From Pseudidiomarina terrestris (GTDB lineage: Bacteria; Pseudomonadota; Gammaproteobacteria; Enterobacterales; Alteromonadaceae), in the NCBI RefSeq assembly GCF_030466405.1, contig NZ_JAGGJF010000001.1:62001-126000 (forward strand): 64,000 nt of DNA, written 5' to 3'. Position numbers and translations under genes: made by a program. Positions 8,136 through 16,799 of this stretch are shown in pieces (position 1 is the stretch's first letter; every line of letters begins with the position of its first letter). The notes below the pieces were generated by a model that did no database searches, was not told the DNA's origin, and saw nothing but the letters and a program-made list of their open reading frames with translations.

Positions 8136-8912
8136 ATGGATTTGGTCTTGACCGCACTGATAGCAAGTTTCCTCACTGGCGCACTGACTTCGGTCGGTGC
8201 GCTACCGGTTTTACTGGGTCGCAAACCGTCAGAGCGTTTCAACGATACCCTGCTGGGATTTGCTGCAGGGGTAATGTTGGCAGCTTCATTCTTCTCGCTG
8301 ATTGTTCCCTCCATCGAAATTTCGACCCTTATGTATGGCGAAGGCCCAACCCCCGCTTTAATTGCCGTGTGTGGGATCTTGCTCGGTGCGGCGGCCATTG
8401 CTGCCTTGGACCGTTTATTACCGCACGAGCACTTCATTACCGGCCCTGAAGGTCTTGCCACCGATAAGATCGCCGGCGTCTGGCTATTTGTGTTTGCCAT
8501 CGCTATTCATAACTTTCCCGAAGGACTCGCTGTCGGCGTGGCCTACGGCAGTGGCGATGTTGACGCGGCCTTCTCCCTGGCATTGGGCATTGGCTTGCAG
8601 AATATTCCTGAAGGGCTGGCGGTAGCAGTAGGACTGGTCGCAGTAGGTTACAGTCACCTGAAAAGTTTCGTGGTGGCCTCATTAACCGGTCTAATTGAGC
8701 CTATCGGTGGTGTCATTGGCGGTCTTTTTGTGAATATTTCGCAAGTTTTGCTGCCATGGGGGCTAGTTTTCGCTGCAGGTGCTATGCTGTTTGTTATCAG
8801 TCACGAAATCATTCCGGAAACGCATCGCCGCGGTCATCATCAACGTGCGACAGCTGGCCTGATGGTGGGTTTAGTGATCATGTTATTCCTTGACGTATGG
8901 TTAGCAGCATGA
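8136..8912 (+). CDS. ZIP-family divalent metal transporter
   Basis: 258-aa inner-membrane protein of about eight helices that would import Zn(II) or related metals. The paired metal-site helices are visible as HNFPEGLAVGVAYG near residue 125 and LQNIPEGLAVAVGL near 155, with a further SHEIIPETH near the C-terminal end. The GufA/ZupT branch is likely; metal preference cannot be read. GAGG lies upstream of the ATG. The stop overlaps the start of the next gene (ATGA). Confidence 0.9.
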   Translation: MDLVLTALIASFLTGALTSVGALPVLLGRKPSERFNDTLLGFAAGVMLAASFFSLIVPSIEISTLMYGEGPTPALIAVCGILLGAAAIAALDRLLPHEHFITGPEGLATDKIAGVWLFVFAIAIHNFPEGLAVGVAYGSGDVDAAFSLALGIGLQNIPEGLAVAVGLVAVGYSHLKSFVVASLTGLIEPIGGVIGGLFVNISQVLLPWGLVFAAGAMLFVISHEIIPETHRRGHHQRATAGLMVGLVIMLFLDVWLAA

Positions 8913-9730
8913 AAACAGTCGCATTTATTGGTTTTGGTGATATCGCCGAGCGTACCAGCATCGCCTTAAGCTTTGCCGGCTATACGCAACTGCGGGGGTT
9001 ATGCCGACATCCTGAAGTAAAACGGAACCCCGCGCATGTCGAACTGATTGCAGGTGATGCCGCGAATGGCAGCGACCTGGCAAAATTAATCACGAGCGAC
9101 ACAGAGGTCGTCGTCATGACCCTCACCCCCGACCGTTCCAGTGACGACAGCTACTTCGACGGTTACGTCGTACCGGCGCGGTTGCTACAAAATCATCTGC
9201 AAAGTAATGGCCTGACGCCACGTATCATCTATATTTCCAGCACCGGCGTCTATGGCGAGCGCAATGGCGAGTGGATCGATGAGGAGACACCGGCGAGACC
9301 TAACGACCATCAAGGTGAAATGTTACTTCAAGCAGAACAAACCGTACAAAGTGCCAGTGAGAACGTAAGTATTTTGCGCTGCTCGGGAATTTACGGACCG
9401 AACCGTTCGCGGCTGGCTGAGTTGCTCATTTCTGGTAAAGCCGTCATTACCCCGGCATGGACCAATCGTATCCACGCGGACGATGTCGCCGGCTTTATTG
9501 CTTATTTAATCCAACACCCTGAGCAACAGCGGCCGCTGTTTCTGGTCAGTGATGATGAGCCCTTGCAGCAAGAGGATGCGTACGGACGACTCGCCAAGCG
9601 TTTAGGCGTAGATCTACGCGCCCTGTCGCGGGAGGATGAAATCGGACGCCGGGGAAGTAAGCGGATTAATAACCGCTCACTCCATGCGAGCGGTTACCAG
9701 TTACTGTTCCCAACTTACGCGCCCAAATAA
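8909..9730 (+). CDS. NAD(P)-binding epimerase/dehydratase-like protein (YeeZ family)
   Basis: 273-aa Rossmann-fold protein. The N-terminal nucleotide-binding loop is unusual, FIGFGDIAE, and IIYISSTGVYGERNGEWIDE near residue 110 carries the SDR-like Ser and Tyr. Its length and the STGVYG motif match the YeeZ/SDR-extended group found in many gammaproteobacteria, whose substrate is unknown. The ATG at 8909 gives an ATGA overlap with the transporter and is preferred to the ATG at 8897. The 3' end converges with nadA, 10 bp away. Confidence 0.8.
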   Translation: MKTVAFIGFGDIAERTSIALSFAGYTQLRGLCRHPEVKRNPAHVELIAGDAANGSDLAKLITSDTEVVVMTLTPDRSSDDSYFDGYVVPARLLQNHLQSNGLTPRIIYISSTGVYGERNGEWIDEETPARPNDHQGEMLLQAEQTVQSASENVSILRCSGIYGPNRSRLAELLISGKAVITPAWTNRIHADDVAGFIAYLIQHPEQQRPLFLVSDDEPLQQEDAYGRLAKRLGVDLRALSREDEIGRRGSKRINNRSLHASGYQLLFPTYAPK

Positions 9731-9740
9731 CTCAGGGAAG

Positions 9741-10790
9741 TTAACTGTTCTTGAAGTTCAGCATGCGCTGCAATGGTTTCATGGCTTTCTCAGCCAGCGC
9801 GGGGTCGACCTGTATTTCATGTGCCTTGCCGCCGTGCTCTAACGCCTCAGCAATCGCCACAAGGCCGTTCATGGCCATCCAGGGGCAATGGGCACAACTG
9901 CGACAAGTAGCACCGCTACCAGCTGTAGGCGCTTCGATAAAGTGCTTCTCAGGAGACAGTTGCTGCATTTTGTAAAATATGCCGCGGTCTGTGGCCACAA
10001 TGAAAGTTTCATTGGGCATCTCCTGACTGGCTTTGATTAACTGAGAAGTCGAGCCTACCGCATCGGCCAATTCCACCACCGGCGCTGGCGACTCAGGATG
10101 CACCAGAATAGCGGCCTCAGGATAAACCTTCTTCAGATCTTCAAGGGCTTTGGTTTTAAACTCATCATGCACCACACAAGCACCTTGCCACATGATCATA
10201 TCTGCGCCGGTCTGCTTCTGGATATAAGCGCCAAGATGCTTATCCGGGCCCCACAAGATGGTTTCCCCTTCCGCGTCTAAATGATCGACAATATCCAACG
10301 CAATGCTTGAGGTGACGACCCAGTCGGCACGCGCCTTAACTGCCGCTGAGGTATTGGCGTAGACGACCACGGTACGCTCAGGATGCGCGTCACAGAACGC
10401 TGAGAACTCTTCAATGGGGCAGCCAATGTCAAGGGAGCAGGTCGCTTCCAACGTTGGCATCAGAACGGTTTTGTTGGGTGTCAGTATCTTGGCGGTTTCG
10501 CCCATGAACTTCACGCCCGCCACGATCAGGGTGTCGGCAGTATGGTTGGCGCCAAATCGTGCCATTTCCAGCGAGTCAGAGACACAACCACCCGTTTCTT
10601 CAGCTAAGGCCTGAATCTCAGGATCCGTATAATAGTGTGCCACAAGCACAGCGTTCTTCTCTTGCAAGAGCTGCTTAATGCGCGCTTTATAAGCCGCTTG
10701 TTCCTGCTCGGTAAGCGGTTTCGGCTTGGCCGGGAACGCATAGTCAAGTTTGTCGATAACGCGGGCTTGGATTTCTTCAGTGATACTCAT
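9741..10790 (-). CDS. nadA: Quinolinate synthase A
   Basis: 349-aa enzyme that condenses iminoaspartate with dihydroxyacetone phosphate to quinolinate in de novo NAD synthesis, in the cytosol. It has the conserved HYYTDPEIQ and [14 protein letters not shown] segments near residues 55-80, [10 protein letters not shown] near 115 and [17 protein letters not shown] near 300, which together supply the cysteines for the 4Fe-4S cluster. The cpoB/tRNA-Lys/nadA neighbourhood is the same as in E. coli. A promoter lies at 10824-10852. Confidence 0.96.
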   Translation of the reverse strand: MSITEEIQARVIDKLDYAFPAKPKPLTEQEQAAYKARIKQLLQEKNAVLVAHYYTDPEIQALAEETGGCVSDSLEMARFGANHTADTLIVAGVKFMGETAKILTPNKTVLMPTLEATCSLDIGCPIEEFSAFCDAHPERTVVVYANTSAAVKARADWVVTSSIALDIVDHLDAEGETILWGPDKHLGAYIQKQTGADMIMWQGACVVHDEFKTKALEDLKKVYPEAAILVHPESPAPVVELADAVGSTSQLIKASQEMPNETFIVATDRGIFYKMQQLSPEKHFIEAPTAGSGATCRSCAHCPWMAMNGLVAIAEALEHGGKAHEIQVDPALAEKAMKPLQRMLNFKNS

Positions 10791-10823
10791 GCTACTACTT
10801 CACTACATGGGAAACGTTTGCAT

Positions 10824-10852
10824 AGTATAAAGGAAAATTCAGTGCGGGTAAA
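10824..10852 (-). promoter_or_regulatory. Promoter of nadA
   Basis: Minus-strand TTTACC (10847-10852), a 17-bp spacer, then TATACT (10824-10829), about 34 bp before the nadA ATG. It lies between the last tRNA-Lys and nadA, so nadA can be transcribed apart from the tRNAs. Confidence 0.55.
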
Positions 10853-10858
10853 AAATCG

Positions 10859-10934
10859 TGGTGGGTCGTGCAGGATTCGAACCTGCGACCAATTGATTAA
10901 AAGTCAACTGCTCTACCAACTGAGCTAACGACCC
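10859..10934 (-). tRNA. tRNA-Lys (anticodon TTT), distal copy
   Basis: 76 nt with encoded CCA and acceptor stem GGGTCGT/ACGACCC. The anticodon loop carries TTT (reads AAA/AAG) and the T arm CAGGTTCGAATCCTG is standard. Identical to the copy at 10965-11040 and separated from it by a 30-nt spacer. No clear intrinsic terminator follows it. Confidence 0.97.
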
Positions 10935-10964
10935 ACGAAAGGATACTGATGTGCGACGAGAGAG

Positions 10965-11040
10965 TGGTGGGTCGTGCAGGATTCGAACCTGCGACCAATT
11001 GATTAAAAGTCAACTGCTCTACCAACTGAGCTAACGACCC
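10965..11040 (-). tRNA. tRNA-Lys (anticodon TTT), proximal copy
   Basis: Identical 76-nt gene, first in a two-tRNA transcript read on the minus strand. The tandem copies sit between cpoB and nadA, where E. coli has its lysT-valT-lysW cluster. Confidence 0.97.
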
Positions 11041-11080
11041 AATCTCGTCTGTTGCTACTTATCAGCGGCAACGGCGGCAT

Positions 11081-11108
11081 AGTTTACTTAAAATGCCGCA
11101 CGTTGCAA
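11081..11108 (-). promoter_or_regulatory. Promoter of the tRNA-Lys pair
   Basis: Minus-strand TTGCAA (11103-11108), a 16-bp spacer, then TAAACT (11081-11086), followed by a GC-rich stretch (ATGCCGCCG) before the tRNA. The match is moderate; the GC-rich discriminator suits a stable RNA. Confidence 0.45.
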
Positions 11109-11177
11109 CTGCAAATTTCAGATAACCGGTGCGTTTGCTCAATTTGCGAACATTTACCGTGATTACTTACAAGGTTA

Positions 11178-11924
11178 TTACAAATTCTCTAAGCGTTTTG
11201 CTGCTAAATCCGCCGGCGTACTGCCCGGGTAATCGGCAATGACCTTTTTAAAGTAGCTTTCAGCGAGTGCTTTTTCGCCCTGCTGCTGAGCAACAATACC
11301 CAACTTCAATAAGCTGTCAGCACGTTTGTTGCTGTCAGGGAAGCGCTCCGCCACAGTACTGAACTCTTGCTTAGCACCGCTATAGTCACCTTCGGCGTAA
11401 AGCAGTTGTCCTAACCAGTAGTGCGCATTAGGTACATAGGTTGAGTTCGGGAACTGCTCTATAAAACTGCGAAACTCGGGAATCGCTGCGTCGTAACGAC
11501 GATCCTCCATCACCAGGCGGATCGCTTTGTCATAGGCATCGTTCTCGCTCAGATTACTCGAATAGGACGGTGAACCGTCTGCTCCTGAGCTTGCACTGGA
11601 CGACGATGTGCCTACACTCGCAGAAGGCGCTGGTGTTGCAGTTAAGCGGCGATCGATCTCCTGATAAATCTCACGCTGCCGTTGCAAAATTTGTTCAAGC
11701 TGATAGGCATGCTCTTCAGTTCTGCCGCGCAGCTCTGCGACTTCATCTTGTAATGTCGACATTTGATCGAGCAGCGCCATTTGTGCAGCATTACGAGCAT
11801 CCATCACTCGCTCGAGCTGCGCTAAGCGCTCCTCAACACTGCCACTACCTAACTTCGATACCGGAGCCTGCGCAAACAGGACTCCGGGAACAAGAAAGGC
11901 CACTACTAGAATTAGTTTTTGCAT
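11178..11924 (-). CDS. cpoB: Cell division coordinator CpoB (YbgF)
   Basis: 248-aa periplasmic protein that links Tol-Pal constriction to PBP1B peptidoglycan synthesis. The signal peptide covers residues 1 to about 19 (FAQA). A trimerising coiled coil follows at about 25-95 (EERLAQLERVMDARN to QREIYQEIDRR). A Ser/Gly-rich linker joins it to C-terminal TPR repeats starting at YDKAIRLVMEDRRYDAAIPE near 130. It is the last gene of the tol-pal cluster, 10 bp after pal. Confidence 0.93.
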   Translation of the reverse strand: MQKLILVVAFLVPGVLFAQAPVSKLGSGSVEERLAQLERVMDARNAAQMALLDQMSTLQDEVAELRGRTEEHAYQLEQILQRQREIYQEIDRRLTATPAPSASVGTSSSSASSGADGSPSYSSNLSENDAYDKAIRLVMEDRRYDAAIPEFRSFIEQFPNSTYVPNAHYWLGQLLYAEGDYSGAKQEFSTVAERFPDSNKRADSLLKLGIVAQQQGEKALAESYFKKVIADYPGSTPADLAAKRLENL

Positions 11925-11934
11925 TGGCTTAACC

Positions 11935-12474
11935 TTAGTAAACTAGGACAGCACGGCGGTTTTTAGCGTAAGCAGCTTGAGTAGAAGCTTTGATCAGAGG
12001 CTTCTCTTCGCCGTAAGAAACTGTTTCCAGCTGGCTTGAGCTTACACCCAGATTTTGCAAGTACTGTGCAACGGCTTTCGCACGACGCTCACCCAAAGCA
12101 ATGTTGTACTCAGGTGTACCGCGCTCATCCGCATGACCTTCGATGGTCACAGAAACATTTGGGTTCTGAACCAGAAATTCAGCATGATCAGCCAGCAGCT
12201 GACCGTACTCAGAACTTACCCGCGAATCATCAAATGCGAAGTAAATAATATTTTCGCGCTGCAGGGTTTCCATTTTCTCAGCACGAACTTCGGCTGGAGT
12301 TTTGGTCCGCTCTGCTGCATCAACTTCAACGCCAGAACCGCTTTGCTGACCCTGCTGTTGCTGATTGGTTTGCTGGCTTGCCGCATCATCTGCGCCCTGG
12401 CTAGAGCTACATGCTGCCAACGTCAGCATAGGTACAGCGATAAGAAGGCTTTTTAGTAACTGATTTGCGTTCAT
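11935..12474 (-). CDS. pal: Peptidoglycan-associated lipoprotein Pal
   Basis: 179-aa outer-membrane lipoprotein that binds peptidoglycan and TolB. The lipobox LAAC places the lipidated Cys at residue 22. A Gln/Ser-rich linker follows. The OmpA-like domain spans about 70-179 with IYFAFDDSRV, IEGHADERGTPEYNIALGERRA and VSYGEEKP. Located between tolB and cpoB. Confidence 0.96.
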   Translation of the reverse strand: MNANQLLKSLLIAVPMLTLAACSSSQGADDAASQQTNQQQQGQQSGSGVEVDAAERTKTPAEVRAEKMETLQRENIIYFAFDDSRVSSEYGQLLADHAEFLVQNPNVSVTIEGHADERGTPEYNIALGERRAKAVAQYLQNLGVSSSQLETVSYGEEKPLIKASTQAAYAKNRRAVLVY

Positions 12475-12534
12475 GTCCGCGATCCTTAGTTCAAATGTAA
12501 TTTTAATTGTTAAGAGTAACTTTCACGTTTTGTA

Positions 12535-13893
12535 TTAACGCAAAAACGGTGACCACGCGGGCGATTTCACCTCGCCTTCGCGCGCTGGAAGTCTTGCTTT
12601 AAAACGACCATCGACCGAAACCAACGCTAATACTTGCTGGTTATTATGTGTGGTGCTGTAAATCACCATGCTGCCATTCGGCGCTAAACTCGGTGACTCA
12701 TCTAACGATGTCTGGGTGAGCACTTGCAACGCACCATTCGGATAATCCTGCTTAGCAATATGATAGTTGCCTTGCGTACGATTTACCATGACCACCTGCT
12801 GACCGTTTGGGGTCCAGGTACCGCCAAGGTTCTGCTCACCTTCGAATGTCAGGCGTCGCACCTGACCTGAATCTAAATTTACGCTATATAATTGCGGTCT
12901 GCCACCCCTTTCTGACGTGAAGATCAAGGATTTCCCATCTGGTGACCAGTTTGGTTCCGTATCAATCGCATGGTGTCGTGTTACCCGTTGCAACTCTTTA
13001 CTGAAAATGTTCATCACATAGAGTTCAGGATTGCCATCTTTGGATAACACCATGGCCAGACTATTCCCATCGGGAGACCAGACCGGACTACTGTTTATGC
13101 CGGAGAAAGAGGTGATTTTTTCCCGCCGCGTAGTGTAGATATCCTGGGTGAAAATTTCCGGACGCTTATTTTCGAAGCTCACATAAGCAAGCTTGTTGCC
13201 ATCGGGTGACCATGACGGTGACATCAATGGCTCGGGGCTGCGCAACAACACCTTCTCGTCATAACCGTCGTAGTCGGCGACGACCAGCTGATAAGGTTTT
13301 TCGTCGTTATAATTCACCGTGACGTAGGCGATTCGGGTCATAAAAGCACCGCGTTCACCGGTCATGGTTTCGTAAAAGACATCCGAGATTCGGTGCGCAT
13401 ATTGACGAAACTGTTCGCCATTAATAACGCTGCGTCGGGCATCCAGAATGTGATCTTGCGCGGTGACCAGCTCACCGTCGCGCAACATACGCGTACCACT
13501 GGTGATTTGTCCTCTGAGGATATCAATAATCTGGAAAGAGACCGTGTAGCGATCGACCGCATAAGGTTCAATGGTGCCCACCAGCACAGCTTCTACACCC
13601 AGACTCGCCCAGCTGGGATAATCAATCTCGCCCTCGCTGCTGGGAAACTGTGGCATGGCGTTGCGCGGGATCGGATTGAATTTACCACTGCGCATCAAGT
13701 CTGCGGCAATAACCTCGGTCAGCCCCTCCGGTGCGGGGCCGTCACCTAACCAACGAAAAGGTACAACCGCTATCGGTCGGGCACTGTTGACGCCATCGGT
13801 GATAACAATTTCCAACGAGGCATTAGCAGGCCGTTGCAGAACGGTCATTAACGCAACAGCGGTGATCAAGAGTAAAACAATTTTTTTCATCAT
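12535..13893 (-). CDS. tolB: Tol-Pal system protein TolB
   Basis: 452-aa periplasmic protein with a signal peptide (about residues 1-25, ANA-SLE), an N-terminal alpha/beta domain and a six-bladed propeller. The propeller repeats are visible as [30 protein letters not shown] and [15 protein letters not shown]. It shuttles between Pal and TolA. It lies 25 bp after tolA. Two ATGs are adjacent, at 13893 and 13890, and either could start. Confidence 0.96.
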   Translation of the reverse strand: MMKKIVLLLITAVALMTVLQRPANASLEIVITDGVNSARPIAVVPFRWLGDGPAPEGLTEVIAADLMRSGKFNPIPRNAMPQFPSSEGEIDYPSWASLGVEAVLVGTIEPYAVDRYTVSFQIIDILRGQITSGTRMLRDGELVTAQDHILDARRSVINGEQFRQYAHRISDVFYETMTGERGAFMTRIAYVTVNYNDEKPYQLVVADYDGYDEKVLLRSPEPLMSPSWSPDGNKLAYVSFENKRPEIFTQDIYTTRREKITSFSGINSSPVWSPDGNSLAMVLSKDGNPELYVMNIFSKELQRVTRHHAIDTEPNWSPDGKSLIFTSERGGRPQLYSVNLDSGQVRRLTFEGEQNLGGTWTPNGQQVVMVNRTQGNYHIAKQDYPNGALQVLTQTSLDESPSLAPNGSMVIYSTTHNNQQVLALVSVDGRFKARLPAREGEVKSPAWSPFLR

Positions 13894-13918
13894 AGTGTTA
13901 TCACAATTACTTCACTGG

Positions 13919-14842
13919 TTAATTGAATTCGGGCTGTACCGTCAAAGAGATAGTTTCCATCTCTTTAAAGATCTCAGGGTCGTCCGATACTGGCAAGGTC
14001 CCTGCTTTAAATACCGCATTCTGGGTCGCCTGGCAAACCGCAGTGTCACCACTCAACGTGTCGACCGAGATAACGAAACCGCTGGACGCGACGCGGATCC
14101 GAACTTTACATTCTTTACCGCGCATCGACGGGTCCGTGATCAAATTACGTTGAATCGTGTTCTTAATGAGCGTGTTATATTTGCTAACTTCGCTTTGGAT
14201 CTGTCGCGTCCGTGCCGCGGCACGGCGTTCACGTTCTGCTGCCAACTCTTCCTGCAGCTGACGTTCCCGCTCAGCGCGCTCGCGAGCTTCCTGTTCCTTA
14301 CGTTTGCGCTCTTCTTCCAGCCGTCGGGCTTCTTCTTCACGCTTCTTTCGTTCCGCCTCAGCTTTACGGGCCGCCTCTTCTTCACGCTTACGCCGCTCAG
14401 CAGCGGCCTCAGCAGCTTGTTCCGCTTCCTGCTTTTTCTGCTGCGCTGCAGCTTGCTCACGGGCCAGGCGTTCACGCTCGGCACGTTGCTGTTCGGCCAG
14501 TTCGCGCTGGCGTTGCTGCTCGGCCTCGCGTTGCTTTTTGGCCGCTTCCGCGCGGCGCTCCAGCTCGGCAATCTCTTCCTCGCGCTTGGCTTCCTGTGCC
14601 TTAATCTCAGCAATCTGCTCGTTAATCTTTGCCTTGTCGACCGTCGCTGCACTGACGATCTCTTCTTCCGGCACGGCTTCGTCCTCTAAAGGCGCGGTCA
14701 GATGCGCTTCCATCGCTTCCGGAACGCTTGGCGAAAACTTAAAACCGGCGAACAAAATCACCACAATTCCCAGATGCAATGCAATTGAGAGCAGTAGCGG
14801 CACCGTTAGTTCAGTCGGCCATGTAAATTTCCCGATCTTCAC
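13919..14842 (-). CDS. tolA: Tol-Pal system protein TolA
   Basis: 307-aa inner-membrane protein. One transmembrane segment (about 15-35) is followed by a long Glu/Arg/Lys/Ala-rich helical domain at about 70-215 (many EEERKRKE-like runs). A compact C-terminal domain with KECKVRIRVASSGFV reaches the outer membrane. It is shorter than E. coli TolA (about 420 aa) because of the helical part. It uses proton motive force passed on by TolQR. Located between tolR and tolB. Confidence 0.94.
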   Translation of the reverse strand: MKIGKFTWPTELTVPLLLSIALHLGIVVILFAGFKFSPSVPEAMEAHLTAPLEDEAVPEEEIVSAATVDKAKINEQIAEIKAQEAKREEEIAELERRAEAAKKQREAEQQRQRELAEQQRAERERLAREQAAAQQKKQEAEQAAEAAAERRKREEEAARKAEAERKKREEEARRLEEERKRKEQEARERAERERQLQEELAAERERRAAARTRQIQSEVSKYNTLIKNTIQRNLITDPSMRGKECKVRIRVASSGFVISVDTLSGDTAVCQATQNAVFKAGTLPVSDDPEIFKEMETISLTVQPEFN

Positions 14843-14852
14843 ATGTGCCTCT

Positions 14853-15296
14853 CTAATTATCCGTGTCTTCGGTCATCAGACCAACAGAATCAACACCGAG
14901 CTGTTGCAACAGCACCATCAGCCGCACAACCTGGTTGTAGGATACGCCGCCATCGCCGTTGACCATGATTCTGGTCTCAGGATCCAGTTGCAATTGTGCC
15001 TGTATACGCGCCGCCAGAGTCTCAATATCCAAAGGATCATTGGGATCGTTATAATCCGCCAGCGAGCTCACATAATACTGGCCATCACGATCGACTGAGA
15101 CAATAATCGGCGGCTTGCTTTCCGCATCCAGCGGCTGCGCGTTAGCATTGGGCAAATCAACCTTAACCCCCTGCGTAATCAAAGGCGCAGTCACCATAAA
15201 AATGATCAACAGCACCAGCATCACGTCAATGTAGGGTACCACATTGATCTCGGAAACGGGCTTACGCCGTTTGCGATTCGCCGTCATCATCATCAT
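14853..15296 (-). CDS. tolR: Tol-Pal system protein TolR
   Basis: 147-aa ExbD/TolR protein. The single transmembrane helix (VVPYIDVMLVLLIIFMV, about residues 20-37) carries the Asp that takes part in proton flow with TolQ. A periplasmic domain follows. Its start overlaps the tolQ stop by 4 bp. The ribosome-proximal residues MMMMT are repeated Met codons, so the exact start among them is open. Confidence 0.95.
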   Translation of the reverse strand: MMMMTANRKRRKPVSEINVVPYIDVMLVLLIIFMVTAPLITQGVKVDLPNANAQPLDAESKPPIIVSVDRDGQYYVSSLADYNDPNDPLDIETLAARIQAQLQLDPETRIMVNGDGGVSYNQVVRLMVLLQQLGVDSVGLMTEDTDN

Positions 15297-15994
15297 GACG
15301 CGGCACCTGCGGCTTTCGGTTGGGCACTACCCTGGCGCTGCAAAATGGCCAACAGCTCATCCATAAAGTTCAGGTACTGGTTATCAACCTTCTCGACCCG
15401 ATGGGCAAAGCGGTTGTAGGCAATGACGGCAGGAATTGCGGCAAACAGACCCATAGCGGTAGCAATCAGTGCTTCAGCGATACCCGGCGCGACCATGGCC
15501 AAGGTCGCCTGCTGCACTGCACCCAGACCAATAAAGGCATTCATGATGCCCCAGACGGTACCGAACAGGCCCACATAAGGACTGATGGAACCAATGGTCG
15601 CTAATAAACTTAAATTACTTTCTAACCTGTCCACTTCACGGGAGTGCACCACTCGCATAGCGCGGTAGGAGGCTTCAAGAACCTGCGGCTGACTCAATGA
15701 GGGGTTGCTGCGTAAGCGCGCAAACTCTTTAAAACCAGCGTAAAACAGCTTCTCCATACCACTGGCGTTTTGCGCGCGGGCGCCGATTTCCTGATACAAG
15801 CGCGCCAAATCCACGCCCGACCAAAACCGATCTTCGAAGGCTGTCGCCTGCTGACTGGCGGTCTGGATCACCTTGCGACGCTGGAAAATCATCATCCAGC
15901 CGGCCACGGAAAACGCAAGCAGCAATAACATCACCAACTGCACGACAAAACTAGCTTCCAAAATTAACGCAGTAATTGACATCTCAGCTTGCAC
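15293..15994 (-). CDS. tolQ: Tol-Pal system protein TolQ
   Basis: 233-aa ExbB/TolQ proton channel subunit with three transmembrane helices at about residues 15-37, 137-160 (GSISPYVGLFGTVWGIMNAF) and 170-195 (VAPGIAEALIATAMGLFAAIPAVIAYN). The GTG at 15994 has GAGG 9 nt upstream and overlaps the ybgC stop region. The ATG at 15982 (MSITALILEAS) aligns better with known TolQ starts but has no ribosome site. Both are possible. Confidence 0.94.
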   Translation of the reverse strand: MQAEMSITALILEASFVVQLVMLLLLAFSVAGWMMIFQRRKVIQTASQQATAFEDRFWSGVDLARLYQEIGARAQNASGMEKLFYAGFKEFARLRSNPSLSQPQVLEASYRAMRVVHSREVDRLESNLSLLATIGSISPYVGLFGTVWGIMNAFIGLGAVQQATLAMVAPGIAEALIATAMGLFAAIPAVIAYNRFAHRVEKVDNQYLNFMDELLAILQRQGSAQPKAAGAAS

Positions 15995-16412
15995 GCTTAA
16001 GTACCTCTATGATTTCTGTTGGCATAGGTACGGCGCGAACCGCAGTACCTGCTTCCCCTAAATGAACGCAAGCCGCTTTAATTCTGGCTTGGCATAAAAC
16101 CGTGCCGCTTTGATCCAGCACCTGTTGTGTAAATTCTACGGACGCCCGCTTCAACCGTTCGACCACAACGGTGACGTCCAGTTCCTGATTGAACTTCGCT
16201 GGTCGCAGTAACTCCATCTCGACCTTACGGACAACAAAGCCAAGCTTGAGCTCAAGCCAGGTATCTTGTTCAATCCCCAGTGAGCGTAACCACTCGGTGC
16301 GGGCCCGCTCAAGAAATTTGAGATAATTTGCATAATATACGATACCGCCAGCATCCGTGTCCTCGTAATAGACGCGGATCGGCCAGGAAAACCTATTCAT
16401 CTCACTCATCAT
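15984..16412 (-). CDS. ybgC: Acyl-CoA thioesterase YbgC (Tol-Pal associated)
   Basis: About 142-aa hot-dog-fold thioesterase. YYEDTDAGGIVYYANYLKF holds the catalytic Asp and the signature of the 4-hydroxybenzoyl-CoA thioesterase group; ERARTEWLRSLG follows. It acts on short or medium acyl-CoA or acyl-ACP and is always the first gene of tol clusters. The frame is open further upstream, but MMSEMNRFSWPIRVYYED fits homologues, so the ATG at 16412 (or 16409/16400) is chosen; no strong ribosome site decides. Confidence 0.9.
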   Translation of the reverse strand: MMSEMNRFSWPIRVYYEDTDAGGIVYYANYLKFLERARTEWLRSLGIEQDTWLELKLGFVVRKVEMELLRPAKFNQELDVTVVVERLKRASVEFTQQVLDQSGTVLCQARIKAACVHLGEAGTAVRAVPMPTEIIEVLKRAS

Positions 16413-16650
16413 GACTACTTTTTCTGTTTTGGGTTCATGCTGCAAGTTAAACCAGCTAAATTTAATGTAAAAAATCAATCCGGTTAAAAAATAGCCAGAC
16501 TTTTATTTATTTGTAAAATTTGACCATAAATTCATTACATGCTGATTTAAATGGACTTTAATGGTCTTACCAATTCAATGGTGGTTTATTTTTGTTCACT
16601 GGTTACATACTGCTATTAGAAAAACTTATCTGAACTACAATTTTTCTCGG

Positions 16651-16678
16651 TTGAACAGAGGTCGGTCCTCCGTATAAT
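16651..16678 (+). promoter_or_regulatory. Strong promoter in the ybgC-ruvB gap
   Basis: TTGAAC (16651-16656), a 16-bp spacer, then a perfect TATAAT (16673-16678). It points away from ybgC and has no coding gene downstream before the terminator at 16767-16794. Confidence 0.7.
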
Positions 16679-16684
16679 GCGCTG

Positions 16685-16794
16685 CATACCAGATACGAAG
16701 AGACCGGTTGTCGCTTCTTCCTGTTATTGTTCCCTGGATTTAACTTCCTTGTTGTTCTGTAGTTTTAGCCCGCTTCCCAGCGGGCTTTTTTTTT
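16685..16794 (+). ncRNA. Candidate small RNA between ybgC and ruvB
   Basis: A transcript of about 110 nt is implied by the promoter at 16651-16678 and the terminator at 16767-16794. No credible reading frame lies inside it. The body is rich in C and U (TTCTTCCTGTTATTG, CTTCCTTGTTGTTC), leaving single-stranded stretches complementary to ribosome-binding sites, as in Hfq-dependent antisense RNAs. I do not recognise a known family. The ends are inferred: start about 7 nt after the -10 box, end in the T-run. The rest of the 388-bp gap (16413-16650) is AT-rich and I see no gene in it. Confidence 0.55.
16767..16794 (+). terminator. Intrinsic terminator of the candidate small RNA
   Basis: Perfect 7-bp stem AGCCCGC / GCGGGCT with loop TTCCCA and about nine T residues. 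There is no T-run in the minus direction, so it does not serve ruvB. Confidence 0.85.
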
Positions 16795-16799
16795 GCCTG

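Noticed and set aside
13655..15098. Long plus-strand frames opposite tolA and tolR
   Set aside because: Mirror images of the Glu/Arg/Ala-rich tolA coding sequence, giving Ser/Arg/Leu runs; the minus-strand Tol proteins are certain.
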